NCBI RefSeq assembly: GCF_002920635.1
Contig: NZ_PQSR01000013.1
Location: 1 to 64,000 of the forward strand
Source of the DNA: Streptomyces sp. Ru72
GTDB lineage: Bacteria; Actinomycetota; Actinomycetes; Streptomycetales; Streptomycetaceae
Direction: 5' to 3'
DNA length: 64,000 nt
Under the pieces are notes generated by a model that saw only the letters and a list, made by a program, of their open reading frames with translations, made no database searches and was not told the origin of the DNA. The position numbers and the translations under genes are program-made. Shown here in pieces: positions 45,235 through 54,391 of the stretch (position 1 is its first letter; each line of letters opens with the position of its first letter).

Positions 45235-46622
45235 ACACCTCTCTTACCTCCGAAGGAAATTCCGTGACCATCGACCTCGCCGCACTCCCCGAGGACTTCC
45301 TGTGGGGCACGGCCACGTCGGCCTACCAGATCGAGGGAGCCGTCACCGAGGACGGCCGTTCGCCCTCGATCTGGGACACGTTCTCGCACACTCCCGGCAA
45401 GATCGCGGGCGGCGACAACGGGGACACGGCCTGCGACCACTACCACCGCTGGCGCGAGGACATCGCGCTGATGCGCCGCCTTGGCACCAACGCCTACCGG
45501 CTCTCCATCGCCTGGCCCCGCGTGCTTCCGGGAGGCGACGGCCCGGTCAACGCCAAGGGGCTCGACTTCTACGACGGGTTGATCGACGCCCTGCTGGAGG
45601 CGGGCATCACTCCGTCCGTCACCCTGTACCACTGGGACCTGCCGCAGGTACTCCAGGACCGGGGCGGCTGGCCGGTCCGCGACACGGCACACCACCTCGC
45701 CTCGTACGCGGCGGTCGTCGCCGAACGCCTCGGCGACCGCGTCCACCACTGGACCACGCTCAACGAACCCCTCTGCTCGGCCTGGATCGGCCACCTGGAG
45801 GGCAAGATGGCCCCCGGCCTGACCGACCTCACGGCCGCCGTCCGCGCCTCCTACCATCTCCTCCTCGGTCACGGCCTGGCCGTCCAGGCGATCCGCGCCG
45901 CTGCGCCGGGCGCCGAGGTCGGCATCGTCAACAACCTCTCCACGATCCACGCCGCCACCGACAGGCCGGAAGACGTCGACGCCGCCCGGCGCATGGACGG
46001 TCACACCAACCGCTGGTGGCTGGACCCGGTCCACGGCCGCAGCTTCCCGGCCGACATGCGAGAGGTGTACGGAGTCGAACTTCCGGAACGCCCAGGCGAC
46101 CTGGAGACCATCGCGCAACCACTGGACTGGCTGGGTCTCAACTACTACATGCCGCTCCCTGTCGCCAACGATCCCACCGGGCCGGCCCCACATGTCCGCA
46201 CCGTTCCCCGCCCCGGCGTGCCCCGCACCGGCATGGACTGGGAGGTCGACGCCACCGGCATGGAGCGCCTCCTGCTCCGCCTGACGCACGACTACGGCGC
46301 CCGCAAGCTGTATGTCACGGAGAACGGCTCCGCCTATCCCGACGTCGTACGCCCCGATGGGACCATCCACGACCCCGAGCGCACGGAGTATCTGGAGCAG
46401 CACCTCGCGGCCTGCACATCGGCGGCCCGGCAGGGCGCGCCGCTCGCGGGTTACTTCGCGTGGTCGCTGCTGGACAACTTCGAGTGGGCGTACGGCTACG
46501 ACAAGCGCTTCGGGCTGGTGCACGTCGACTACAAGACACAGAAGCGCACGGTGAAGGGCAGTGGGCACCGGTACGCGGACATCATCCGGGCGCATGCGGA
46601 ACGAGGCCGCAGCGCAGCTTGA
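45231..46622 (+). CDS. GH1 beta-glucosidase
   Basis: 463 residues from GTG with AGGAG 8 bases upstream; a second GTG at 45264 also has a good site (GAAGGA) and would give a 452-residue form. No signal peptide, so it cleaves imported beta-glucosides in the cytoplasm. [15 protein letters not shown] at the start, acid/base Glu 179 in TLNEP, nucleophile Glu 364 in YVTENGS, and [26 protein letters not shown] near the end are GH1 marks. Closest role known is the BglC step of cellobiose use; the operon layout here resembles cebEFG-bglC with a ROK regulator in place of CebR. Confidence 0.93.
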   Translation: MNTSLTSEGNSVTIDLAALPEDFLWGTATSAYQIEGAVTEDGRSPSIWDTFSHTPGKIAGGDNGDTACDHYHRWREDIALMRRLGTNAYRLSIAWPRVLPGGDGPVNAKGLDFYDGLIDALLEAGITPSVTLYHWDLPQVLQDRGGWPVRDTAHHLASYAAVVAERLGDRVHHWTTLNEPLCSAWIGHLEGKMAPGLTDLTAAVRASYHLLLGHGLAVQAIRAAAPGAEVGIVNNLSTIHAATDRPEDVDAARRMDGHTNRWWLDPVHGRSFPADMREVYGVELPERPGDLETIAQPLDWLGLNYYMPLPVANDPTGPAPHVRTVPRPGVPRTGMDWEVDATGMERLLLRLTHDYGARKLYVTENGSAYPDVVRPDGTIHDPERTEYLEQHLAACTSAARQGAPLAGYFAWSLLDNFEWAYGYDKRFGLVHVDYKTQKRTVKGSGHRYADIIRAHAERGRSAA

Positions 46623-46640
46623 GCGGTGACCGGGGGCAAC

Positions 46641-46712
46641 GCGGCAGCCTACCCGGGGGCGCCCGCCACGGCCCCGGCGGCAGCCTACCCGGGGGCGCCC
46701 GCCACGGCCCCG
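46641..46712. repeat. Exact 36-bp tandem duplication over a gene's 3' end
   Basis: GCGGCAGCCTACCCGGGGGC, then GCCCGCCACGGCCCCG, occurs twice in a row (46641-46676 and 46677-46712) without a mismatch. It carries the stop codon of the leftward PanE-like gene; because 36 is a multiple of three, the second copy repeats the same C-terminal codons and stop. Confidence 0.95.
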
Positions 46713-47704
46713 TCGGCGAGTCGCACCAGCTCCGCCACCGGCAGCGACCCGGGCGCCCGGCGCTCCCGCGCGAAGGTGGTGGCGAGCCGTTGCAGCAGTT
46801 CGTTGAGCGGGGTCGGCACACCGTGCAGGCGGCCCAGGAGGACGATCTCGCCGTTGAGGTAGTCGGCCTCGATGGTGCCGGTGCCACGGGTGAGGGACTG
46901 CCAGGAGGAACCGCCACGGCGCTGCGCCCCCGCGAGCGGCACCAGGCGCACCTTGTCGCCGCGCGCCTCCTTCTGCTCCGCGCCGCTCGCGTACGGGATG
47001 CCGGCCGCCTCGAGCACCGACTCGCCCTCGGCCCGCACCCGCGCGTACAGCGAATCCGCCTCCTGTCCGGTGAGCGGCCCGCTGACCGCCTCGACGGCGT
47101 TGGCGAGGTTGCCCAGCAGCTTGGCGTACTGCCAGCGCGTCACGTCCGGCACGACCGGGGCCTCGAACCGGGCCTTCTCCAGGTCGGCGGCGATCCGGCG
47201 GGCGGTGTCGTCGGTGCCGTGCGGATACCGGCCGAGGTGCAGGACGCCGGTGAGCGGGGTGCCCGCGGCGGAGACGACGCCCGGTTCGACGAAGGTGGCC
47301 GGCAGCCACACGCAGACACCGTAGACACGGCGGAAGCGGCGCAGGGCGAGCCGCTGGCTCTCCACGCCGTTCTGCGCACACACCAGCGGGAGCCGCTCGG
47401 CGGCCGTACCGCCGCCCCGCACCTGAGCCGGGCCCCAGGTGTCCAGCGCGGCCTCGCTGTCCTGGGTCTTGACGGCCAGCACGAGGACGTCGTCCGTGCG
47501 CAACTCGCCCAGCGCCGAAGGCCCGTCGACAACCGGCAGCCGGTGGGTGTGTTCGCCGTCCGGGGCGAGGAAGCGCAGTCCGCGCTCGCGCAGCGCCGTG
47601 TACTGCGCACCCCGCGCGACCAGGACCACCTCGTGGCCGACCTCGGCGAGCCGCGCCCCGACCGATCCGCCGACGGCCCCGGCTCCGATGATGATGTAGC
47701 GCAT
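46685..47704 (-). CDS. Ketopantoate reductase (PanE/ApbA)-family protein
   Basis: 339 residues from MRYIIIGAGAVGGSVGARLAEVG, a Rossmann NADPH site with GxGxxG. LAVKTQDSEAAL, CAQNGVESQRLALRRF and a C-terminal helical domain (KLLGNLANAVEAV, SSWQSLTRGTGTIEADYLNGEIVLLGRLHGVPTPLNELL) match the family, which reduces 2-dehydropantoate or other 2-keto acids. The key Lys (KLLGN) and Glu (IEADYLNGEI) appear in place. Whether it works in pantothenate synthesis cannot be told. The last codons and stop are duplicated in tandem just downstream. Confidence 0.9.
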   Translation of the reverse strand: MRYIIIGAGAVGGSVGARLAEVGHEVVLVARGAQYTALRERGLRFLAPDGEHTHRLPVVDGPSALGELRTDDVLVLAVKTQDSEAALDTWGPAQVRGGGTAAERLPLVCAQNGVESQRLALRRFRRVYGVCVWLPATFVEPGVVSAAGTPLTGVLHLGRYPHGTDDTARRIAADLEKARFEAPVVPDVTRWQYAKLLGNLANAVEAVSGPLTGQEADSLYARVRAEGESVLEAAGIPYASGAEQKEARGDKVRLVPLAGAQRRGGSSWQSLTRGTGTIEADYLNGEIVLLGRLHGVPTPLNELLQRLATTFARERRAPGSLPVAELVRLADGAVAGAPG

Positions 47705-47825
47705 GCCGACGAGCCTCGCACACCCGCGCGTCGACCTCTGCCCCGGGGGCTCGTCGGCCCTTGCCCTGGGGGACGGTGGATCACGTCCCGGGCATGGCCT
47801 CCATGGATCTGCCTGGATCTCCGCG

Positions 47826-48200
47826 TCACGTGGTCCCGGGGCCGAACGGCGTCCCCTGGTGGAAGTACAGCTGCCAGCCGTCCTCGGTCAGCCGCCACAG
47901 CGAACTGCGGTGCGCGTGCCGGCCGCCGTTCTCCGTGTCGAAGGTGAGGTGCACCAGGTCCGGGGCCAGCTGGACGCCCTTGACGGGCGAGGTGACGGAC
48001 GGACGCGCCCCCGCATCGGCCGTCGAGGCCAGCATCTCGATGACGGAGGCCCGGTCCCAGTGCCGCCCGGAGACGCCGAACTCGTGGAAGTCGGGGTGCA
48101 GCAGCGCCCCGACCAGTTCGGGTGAGCACCTGACCTCCGGGTCCAGGAGACGCAGTTCGCGCTCGATCGCCGCCTCGACGGCCGGGCCCCGCTCAGGCAC
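47826..48200 (-). CDS. DUF4440/NTF2-like protein
   Basis: 124 residues from GTG at 48200, which overlaps the stop of the DUF1697 gene by 8 bp. The cone-shaped NTF2 fold is suggested by AAIERELRLLDPEVRCSPELVGALLHPDFHEFGVSGRHWDRASVIEML and SLWRLTEDGWQLYFHQGTPF. Such small proteins are enzymes or stress-related binding proteins; the role here is unknown. Confidence 0.88.
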   Translation of the reverse strand: MPERGPAVEAAIERELRLLDPEVRCSPELVGALLHPDFHEFGVSGRHWDRASVIEMLASTADAGARPSVTSPVKGVQLAPDLVHLTFDTENGGRHAHRSSLWRLTEDGWQLYFHQGTPFGPGTT

Positions 48201-48741
48201 GGGTCAGCTCCTCCAGTTTGACGACCGTGTTCCAGTTGCGGGTGGTGGCGATCAGCCCCTTGTTCAGCCGGGGCCTCGAGAGCTGTTCGGCGAGCTTGGA
48301 CCGGCCGAGGCCGTCGGGGGCGTAGAGGTAGAGCGCGCGGTCGCCGAGCCGGAACTCCTCCGGCAGGTACGGGGCCGGGTCGATCTCCGCGAAACGATCG
48401 GCCTCCACCGGCCCCGAGAAGTACGTGACGTGCAACTGCCTGCCCTCGAGCTCGTCGGCCGGGAACGGGCAGGCCTCGCGTACGGCCTTCAGGTACGCGT
48501 GGTCGCGCACGAGCACGTCGACCCGGAAGCCGAAGTCCTTCTCGATCGCCTCCTCGAGCTCCGCCGCCAAGGACTCCTCGTCACCGTGGTCGGCGGTGAA
48601 CACCGCGTTGCCGCTCTGCAGATACGTGGCCACCCCGGTGTGACCCAGCCCGGTCAGCAGCTCCCGCAACCGCGCCATCGGCAGCTTCCGGTTGCCGCCC
48701 ACGTTGATCCCCCGCAGCAGCGCCGCGTACGTCGTCGTCAT
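48193..48741 (-). CDS. DUF1697 family protein
   Basis: 182 residues from MTTTYAALLRGINVGGNRKLPMARLRELL, the signature of DUF1697, with YLQSGNAVF, a middle region with VLVRDHAYLKAV, and RPRLNKGLIATTRNWNTVVKLEEL at the end. The biochemical function of the family is not known. A start two codons earlier (48747) is possible. It is translationally coupled to the DUF4440-type gene. Confidence 0.92.
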   Translation of the reverse strand: MTTTYAALLRGINVGGNRKLPMARLRELLTGLGHTGVATYLQSGNAVFTADHGDEESLAAELEEAIEKDFGFRVDVLVRDHAYLKAVREACPFPADELEGRQLHVTYFSGPVEADRFAEIDPAPYLPEEFRLGDRALYLYAPDGLGRSKLAEQLSRPRLNKGLIATTRNWNTVVKLEELTRA

Positions 48742-48937
48742 GCCCACACCCTAGAGCGGACCGCCGGGCGGGCGCCCGGACCCTGATCCGGGCATCGAGC
48801 AACCCGGAAAGGTGTAAGGGGCCGCTGTCCTCCCGGATGGTGAGGCCGCCCGGTCCGAGGGGATGAGCCGGGGCGCTCGCGGTTCACCGGGCAGCACGAC
48901 GAGTCCCGCTTATGCCGCCCCTACCTTCGAAGCGAAC

Positions 48938-48960
48938 GGTGACGGCAGGAGGCCGTCACC
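48938..48960. promoter_or_regulatory. Perfect dyad upstream of the MMPL transporter gene
   Basis: GGTGACGGC and GCCGTCACC are inverse copies around AGGAG. The site ends 24 bp before the MMPL start codon and could be a repressor operator or an RNA hairpin. The rest of the 243-bp gap from 48742 shows no gene. Confidence 0.45.
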
Positions 48961-48984
48961 CGCACAGAGGGGGGCAAGCCCGTC

Positions 48985-51246
48985 ATGGGGAACGGAGATA
49001 CGCGGGTGCGGGGCATCGCCGCCCGGGCCGGCGGCTGGAGCGCCCGGCACCGATGGGCTGCCGTCGGCATCTGGGTGCTGTTCGTCGTGCTGGCCATGGC
49101 CGTCGGCTCGGCCGCCGGGCGCGTCGACATCAAGGACAGCGACGAGCTCAAGGGCGAGACGCACACCGCAGCGAAGATCATCGAGGACGCGGGGATCAAG
49201 CAGCCGGCCGGCGAGAGCGTGCTGATCCAGGCGAAGGACGGCGCCACCACGGCCACCGACCCGCGGTTCCGCGCCGCCGTCACCGCGGTCGTGCGGGCCG
49301 TGGACGGCACCGGCCGGGTGACGGACGTGACATCCCCGTACGACACGAAGACCATCTCCAAGGACGGCCGCAGCGCCCTGGTGCAGTTCGACATGCGCGG
49401 CGAGGCGGACACCGCCGGTGACCGTGTCGAGCCGGTGCTCGAGGCCGTCGCCGGGGTCCAGAAGGACCACCCGCAGCTGCGGATCGAGGAGATCGGCGCC
49501 GCCAGCATGCGGAAGACGTTCTCCGACGCGTTCGGCAACGACTTCAAGCAGGCCGAGTACTCCGCGGTGCCGGTGGCGCTCGGCATCCTGCTGATCGCGT
49601 TCGGCGCGCTGGTCGCGGCGCTCCTGCCGGTCGCGCTCGCCATCACCGCGATCATGGCGACGATGGGCCTGATGGGCATCGTCAGCCATCTGCAGGCGAT
49701 GAACGACACCGCCAACTCCGTGATGCTGCTGGTCGGCATGGCCGTCGGCGTCGACTACTGCCTGTTCTACGTGCGCCGCGAGCGGGAGGAGCGCGCGGCC
49801 GGGCGTGATGCGGGCACCGCGCTGCGCATCGCCGCAGCGACCAGCGGACGGGCCGTGATCGTCTCCGGTGTCACGGTGTGCGTGGCGATGGCGGGCATGC
49901 TGTTCACCGGACTCGCCACGTTCGAGGCGATGGGCCTGGCCTCGCTGATGGTGGTGGCGGTCGCCATGGTCGGCTCGGTGACCGTGCTGCCCGCGCTGCT
50001 GTCGCTGCTGGGCAAGCGGGTCGAGAAGGGCCGCATCCCGTTCCTGCACCCCGACAAGCGGCGCGCCCGCGCCGGTCGCGGCGCCGACGAGGGCAGCAGG
50101 CTGTGGAGTGCCGTCCTGAAGGTGGTCCTCGCCAGGCCCGCCGTCTCCCTGGTGGTCGCGGCCGGTGCGCTGCTGGCGATCGCCGCGCCCGCGCTCGGCA
50201 TGAAGACCCAGAACCTCACCCTGGACCAGGAGTTCGGCGACAAGCTGCCCATCGTGGCCACCTACAACCGGGTCAACGAGGCCTTCCCCGGCGGCTCCGA
50301 GCCGGCCCAGGTCGTCGTCAAGGCGAAGGACATCAACGCTCCCGGGGTGAAGGCCGCGATCGCCAGCTTCCGCACCGAGGCGATCGCTTCGGGCGCCTCC
50401 CGCGGCCCGGTCGACGTCAAACTGCACGACGCGCAGAACGTGGCCGTGATCTCCGTCCCGCTCGTCGGCGGTTCCGACCTGGACAAGGCGGGCGAGAGCC
50501 TGGAGCTGCTGCGCGACAGGGTCCGGCCCGACACGCTCGGCAAGGTGGAGGGCGTACAGGCGCCGATCACCGGTCAGGTCGCGGGCTCGCACGACTTCAA
50601 CGACCAGCTCGTCGGCTCGGTGGTGCCGGTCTTCGCGTTCGTGGTGGTCTTCGCCTTCCTGCTGATGCTCCTTTCGTTCCGCTCCCTGACGATCGCGATC
50701 ACCTCGATCGTCCTGAACCTGCTCTCGGTCGGCGCGGCCTACGGCATCCTGGTCGCAGTCTTCCAGCACGGCTGGGGCGCGTCGCTGGTGGGCGCGCACG
50801 GGGTGGGCGCCATCATCACCTGGCTGCCGCTGTTCCTCTTCGTGATCCTGTTCGGCCTGTCGATGGACTACCACGTGTTCGTGGTCTCCCGGATCCGCGA
50901 GGCCCGTCTGCGGGGCCGGACCACGAAGGACGCGATCACTCACGGTGTGGTGACCACGGCCGGAGTCGTCACCAGCGCCGCGGTCATCATGGTCGCCGTC
51001 TTCGCGATCTTCGGAACGCTGTCCATGCAGTCCATGAAGCAGATGGGCGTGGGCCTGGCCGCCGCGGTCCTGATCGACGCGACCCTCATCCGGGGCGTGC
51101 TGCTGCCGGCGGTGATGGCACTGCTGGGCGAGCGCAACTGGTACCTGCCGAAGTGGCTGCACCGGCTGCCGGACCTCACGCACGACGAGGCGCCGCAGGA
51201 GATGGCACCGGCGGTGCGGGACGAGAGCGAGCCGCTGGGGGTGTGA
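48985..51246 (+). CDS. MMPL-family RND transporter
   Basis: 753 residues from MGNGDTRVRGIAARAGGW with GAGGGGGG 12 bases upstream. Two homologous halves, each with one membrane helix, a large extracytoplasmic domain and five further helices. The first half has VMLLVGMAVGVDYCLFYVRREREER, the second FGLSMDYHVFVVSRIREA; both Asp/Tyr pairs (VDYC and MDYH) are the proton-relay motif of MmpL proteins. Members export lipids, siderophores or drugs. The cargo cannot be told: no lipid or polyketide genes are near. A strong terminator follows. Confidence 0.93.
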   Translation: MGNGDTRVRGIAARAGGWSARHRWAAVGIWVLFVVLAMAVGSAAGRVDIKDSDELKGETHTAAKIIEDAGIKQPAGESVLIQAKDGATTATDPRFRAAVTAVVRAVDGTGRVTDVTSPYDTKTISKDGRSALVQFDMRGEADTAGDRVEPVLEAVAGVQKDHPQLRIEEIGAASMRKTFSDAFGNDFKQAEYSAVPVALGILLIAFGALVAALLPVALAITAIMATMGLMGIVSHLQAMNDTANSVMLLVGMAVGVDYCLFYVRREREERAAGRDAGTALRIAAATSGRAVIVSGVTVCVAMAGMLFTGLATFEAMGLASLMVVAVAMVGSVTVLPALLSLLGKRVEKGRIPFLHPDKRRARAGRGADEGSRLWSAVLKVVLARPAVSLVVAAGALLAIAAPALGMKTQNLTLDQEFGDKLPIVATYNRVNEAFPGGSEPAQVVVKAKDINAPGVKAAIASFRTEAIASGASRGPVDVKLHDAQNVAVISVPLVGGSDLDKAGESLELLRDRVRPDTLGKVEGVQAPITGQVAGSHDFNDQLVGSVVPVFAFVVVFAFLLMLLSFRSLTIAITSIVLNLLSVGAAYGILVAVFQHGWGASLVGAHGVGAIITWLPLFLFVILFGLSMDYHVFVVSRIREARLRGRTTKDAITHGVVTTAGVVTSAAVIMVAVFAIFGTLSMQSMKQMGVGLAAAVLIDATLIRGVLLPAVMALLGERNWYLPKWLHRLPDLTHDEAPQEMAPAVRDESEPLGV

Positions 51247-51259
51247 ACCCCGCCTGAGC

Positions 51260-51296
51260 GAGGGCCCGTCGGCGACCGGGGAGCCGGCGGGCCCTC
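51260..51296 (+). terminator. Hairpin terminator after the MMPL gene
   Basis: GAGGGCCCGTCGGC and GCCGGCGGGCCCTC pair over 14 bp with one G-T-type mismatch around a 9-base loop, 14 bp after the stop. Confidence 0.8.
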
Positions 51297-51471
51297 TCCT
51301 TGTGGGCAGCCGGCGGCCCTCCCTGTGCGGGGATCTCACATCGCCGACGCCCGGTGCAGCCTGGGCCACTTGTCCGCGGGTTCGTCCGGCCCCGGCCGGT
51401 GGCCGTCCCGACCTGCGTGAATGCGACACTGGCAGACCTCGAGGGACCGATGGAGGACACGGAGGCGGGCG

Positions 51472-52335
51472 ATGGACGAGACGCGGGCGCGGGATGTGCT
51501 GGACGCGGCGGGCGTACTGCCGGGTGCGGCGCGGGACGCGCGGCTCCTCGCCCTGGGTGAGAACGCGGTGTTCGCCGTCGGGGATCTGGTGGTCAAGGTG
51601 GGCCGCGACGCCGAGCTGCTGGACCGGGCGCGGCGTGAGCTGGACATCGCGGTCTGGCTGGCCGAGGCGGATGTTCCGGCGGTACGGGCCGCGGAGCCCG
51701 AGCCGCTGCTCGTCGACGGGCATCCCGTGACCGTCTGGCACCGGCTGCCCGATCCCGTACGCCCCTCCGAACCGCGCGACCTGGCCGAACTGCTGCGGAT
51801 GGTGCACGCCCTCCCCTCCCCCGCCTTCGCCCTGCCGCCCCGCGATCTGCTGGGCGGGGTGGAACGCTGGCTGCGGCTCGCGGGCGACGCGATCGACCCG
51901 GCGGACGCGGCCTATCTCCGCGAGCGCCGCGACGGGTTCGCCGCCGCGGCGGCCGCCCTCACCCCGCACCTGGCGCCCGGACCGATCCACGGCGACGCGC
52001 TGCCGCGCAATGTGCACATCGGCCCAGGCGGCCCGGTCCTGGTCGACCTGGAGACCTTCTCCGCCGATCTGCGCGAGCACGACCTGGTGGTCATGGCGCT
52101 CTCCCGTGACCGCTACGGTCTGCCGGCCGAGGCGTACGACTCCTTCACCGCCGCCTACGGCTGGGACGTACGCGCGTGGGAGGGCTGCTCGGTGCTGCGC
52201 GGTGCCCGTGAGACGGCCAGCTGCGCCTGGGTCGCCCAGCACGCGCCCAGCAACCCCAAGGCCCTCGCCGAGTTCGAGCGCCGGGTGGCGTCGTTGCGGG
52301 ACGGGGACGAGACGGTGCGCTGGTATCCGTTCTGA
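51472..52335 (+). CDS. Aminoglycoside phosphotransferase-family kinase
   Basis: 287 residues from MDETRARDVLDAAGV with GGAGG 6 bases upstream. A small-molecule kinase fold: VFAVGDLVVKVGR (ATP Lys), catalytic HGDALPRNVHIG (Brenner motif with Asp and Asn) and the metal-binding DLETFS. Family members phosphorylate aminoglycosides, choline or macrolides. Here no antibiotic cluster is near, so resistance should not be assumed. Convergent with the LysR gene 52376-53305. Confidence 0.88.
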   Translation: MDETRARDVLDAAGVLPGAARDARLLALGENAVFAVGDLVVKVGRDAELLDRARRELDIAVWLAEADVPAVRAAEPEPLLVDGHPVTVWHRLPDPVRPSEPRDLAELLRMVHALPSPAFALPPRDLLGGVERWLRLAGDAIDPADAAYLRERRDGFAAAAAALTPHLAPGPIHGDALPRNVHIGPGGPVLVDLETFSADLREHDLVVMALSRDRYGLPAEAYDSFTAAYGWDVRAWEGCSVLRGARETASCAWVAQHAPSNPKALAEFERRVASLRDGDETVRWYPF

Positions 52336-52375
52336 GAGCCATCGGTTTCGTTCAGCGGCCCGCTCCGCGCCGCCG

Positions 52376-53305
52376 TCAAGCCGTGGCGGGCGCCGGCTCC
52401 CCCGCGTCCCGGTCCTTGATCGTCCCTGCGGCGCGGCGCAGTTCGGCCAGCACCGTGCGGACCGCGGTGCGCGCCGTGCGTTCGGGGCGGCACAGGGCGT
52501 CGATGTGCCGCCTGGCCCGGACGCCGTCGATCGGCCGGAGGACCAGTGCCGGGTGCGGGCGCATCGTCCAGCGCGGCATCAGCGCGATACCGCCGCCGGC
52601 GGCCACGGCCTCCGCGACCACCGCGAACTCGTTGATCCGGTGGACCAGCCGCAGCCGGCGCCCGGCCGCGGCGGCGATGGCCTCGATGGTGGCCATGACG
52701 GGGAACCCCTCGTGCACGGTGATCCACGGCTCGTCGGCCACGTCGTGCGGGGTGAGTCTCCGCTTGCCCGCCAGCGGATGGTCTGTGGGCAGCGCCACGT
52801 CGAGCGGTTCGCGCAGCAGGGTGGTCACGGTCACCGTGCCCGGCCACGGCGGGGCGTGATCGAGGCGGTGGGCGAGCACGAGGTCGTACTGCCTCGTCAG
52901 CCGGGGGAAGTCCTCCTGCGGCACGTCCTCGTCGGCGAGCGCCAGCCGGGGCGAACCGGGCCCGCTGCAGGCCCGCAGCAGCGGCGGGAAGAACGCCGAA
53001 CCGGCGCTGTGGAACGCCGCCAGCGACACCTCGCCGTCCGCTGTCCCGACGAACTCCTCCACGGCGCCCCGGGCCCGCGCCAGCGCCGTCTCCACCTCCA
53101 CGGCCGCGCCCGCGAGGGCCTGCCCGGCGTCGGTGAGCACCAGCCGCCGCCCGTGCCGCTCGGTCAGCGGCACCGGGACCGAACGCTGCAGCAACCGCAG
53201 TTGCTGGGAGATGGCCGACGGCGTCACCAGCAGCGCCTCGGCCACCGCGGTGACACTGCCGAGTTCGCCCAGCTCCCGCAGGATCCGCAACTGACGTTCG
53301 TCCAT
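52376..53305 (-). CDS. LysR-family transcriptional regulator
   Basis: 309 residues from MDERQLRILRELGELGSVTAVAEALLVTPSAISQQLRLLQ, with the winged helix at the N-terminus and the two-lobed ligand domain after (EVSLAAFHSAGSAFFPPLL, DVADEPWITVHEGFP, EAVAAGGGIALMP). It lies 79 bp from the divergent EamA transporter gene. The dyads in that gap make the transporter its probable target. Confidence 0.92.
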   Translation of the reverse strand: MDERQLRILRELGELGSVTAVAEALLVTPSAISQQLRLLQRSVPVPLTERHGRRLVLTDAGQALAGAAVEVETALARARGAVEEFVGTADGEVSLAAFHSAGSAFFPPLLRACSGPGSPRLALADEDVPQEDFPRLTRQYDLVLAHRLDHAPPWPGTVTVTTLLREPLDVALPTDHPLAGKRRLTPHDVADEPWITVHEGFPVMATIEAIAAAAGRRLRLVHRINEFAVVAEAVAAGGGIALMPRWTMRPHPALVLRPIDGVRARRHIDALCRPERTARTAVRTVLAELRRAAGTIKDRDAGEPAPATA

Positions 53306-53321
53306 TCCCGCAGTGTAGGGG

Positions 53322-53350
53322 TAGTGTGTAGGCACACTAAACGATCGTTT
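53322..53350. promoter_or_regulatory. Two adjoining palindromes between the LysR and EamA genes
   Basis: TAGTGTG-TAGG-CACACTA (53322-53339) and AAACGATCGTTT (53339-53350) sit side by side in the 79-bp intergenic gap. LysR proteins bind T-N11-A dyads as tetramers over such spans, so these are likely the recognition and activation sites. Confidence 0.6.
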
Positions 53351-53384
53351 TAGAAACTGGTTCTGGGCTTCAGGGTCCTGCCCG

Positions 53385-54377
53385 GTGCACCGTGAGCGTG
53401 TGTTCCACACCCGCCGTACCGATGCGGTACTCCTCCTCGTCGCGCTCGTCTGGGGTTCCAGCTATCTCTCCGCCCAGACAGCGGTGTCCGCGCTGCCCGT
53501 CCCCGCGGTCCTGTTCGCCAGGTACGCGCTCTCCGCACTGGCCTGCCTGCTCCTGGTCCAGGGCACCGCCCGCCGTGGACGGCGCCGGTGGACACGGGAC
53601 GAGGCACGGGCCGGAGTGCCGCTGGGGCTGACCCAGGCCGCGGTGCTGGCCGTGGAGACGTACGGAGTCGCCCACACCAGCGCCGCCAACGCGGGGCTGA
53701 TCATCAGCCTGACCATCGTGCTCACCCCACTGCTCGACCGCTCCGGTCACCCCGGCGGGCTGCCGCCCTCCTTCCACGCCGCAGCGGGTGTGTGCGTCCT
53801 GGCCGTGGGACTCCTCATGTCCGGCAACGGCTTCCACGCGCCCGGACTCGGCGACCTGCTGATGCTCGCCGCCGCCGTCGTGCGGGCCGTGCACGTGGCC
53901 CTGGTCGGCCGGCTCACCGCGGGCCGCGCGGTGCGTCCCCTGCACCTGACGACGCTGCAGACCGTCATCGGCACGGCGTTGTTCCTCCCCGCCGGCGCCA
54001 CCGCCCTGCCCGACTTCGCGCACGCCGGCGCCGCGACCTGGGTTCAGCTGCTGTATCTGGCCCTGTTCTGCAGCGTGTTCGCCTTCCTCGCGCAGACCTG
54101 GGCCGTCCAGCGCACCTCCGCCAGCCGCGCCGGTCTGCTGCTCGGCACCGAGCCCGTGTGGGCGGTGGCCGTGGGCGTCGTCCTCGGCGGCGACCACCTC
54201 ACCCCGCTCACCGGCCTCGGCTCGGCCCTGATGGTCGCCGGAACCTACTGGGGCCAGTCCGTCGAGCGCGCCCACCGTTCGGCCGCACCGGACCCGGCGC
54301 ACCGCCCCGCCCCCGCGCATCACACCGGAACCGAGAAGAACACCACGCGCGGGACCACGGCGCCCACCGTCTCCTGA
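53385..54377 (+). CDS. EamA-family (DMT superfamily) transporter
   Basis: 330 residues from GTG at 53385; a GTG at 53400 is also possible. Ten hydrophobic segments in two EamA repeats, the first opening TDAVLLLVALVWGSSYLSAQTAVSALP with ARYALSALACLLL, the second with LTAGRAVRPLHLTTLQTVIGTALFLPAGA and AVQRTSASRAGLLLGTEPVWAVAVGVVLGG. The tail is polar and His/Pro-rich. Members export amino acids or other small metabolites. The LysR gene is divergent and probably regulates it. Confidence 0.92.
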   Translation: MHRERVFHTRRTDAVLLLVALVWGSSYLSAQTAVSALPVPAVLFARYALSALACLLLVQGTARRGRRRWTRDEARAGVPLGLTQAAVLAVETYGVAHTSAANAGLIISLTIVLTPLLDRSGHPGGLPPSFHAAAGVCVLAVGLLMSGNGFHAPGLGDLLMLAAAVVRAVHVALVGRLTAGRAVRPLHLTTLQTVIGTALFLPAGATALPDFAHAGAATWVQLLYLALFCSVFAFLAQTWAVQRTSASRAGLLLGTEPVWAVAVGVVLGGDHLTPLTGLGSALMVAGTYWGQSVERAHRSAAPDPAHRPAPAHHTGTEKNTTRGTTAPTVS

Positions 54378-54391
54378 ACACCCGGCCCGCC

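Noticed and set aside
48910..52242. A 1110-codon minus-strand frame opposite the MMPL and kinase genes
   Set aside because: It overlaps two well-supported genes and reads as His/Asp/Gly/Arg-rich shadow sequence.
51472..52335. Antibiotic resistance gene
   Set aside because: The APH-like fold is shared by many metabolic kinases and no resistance or biosynthesis genes are near.
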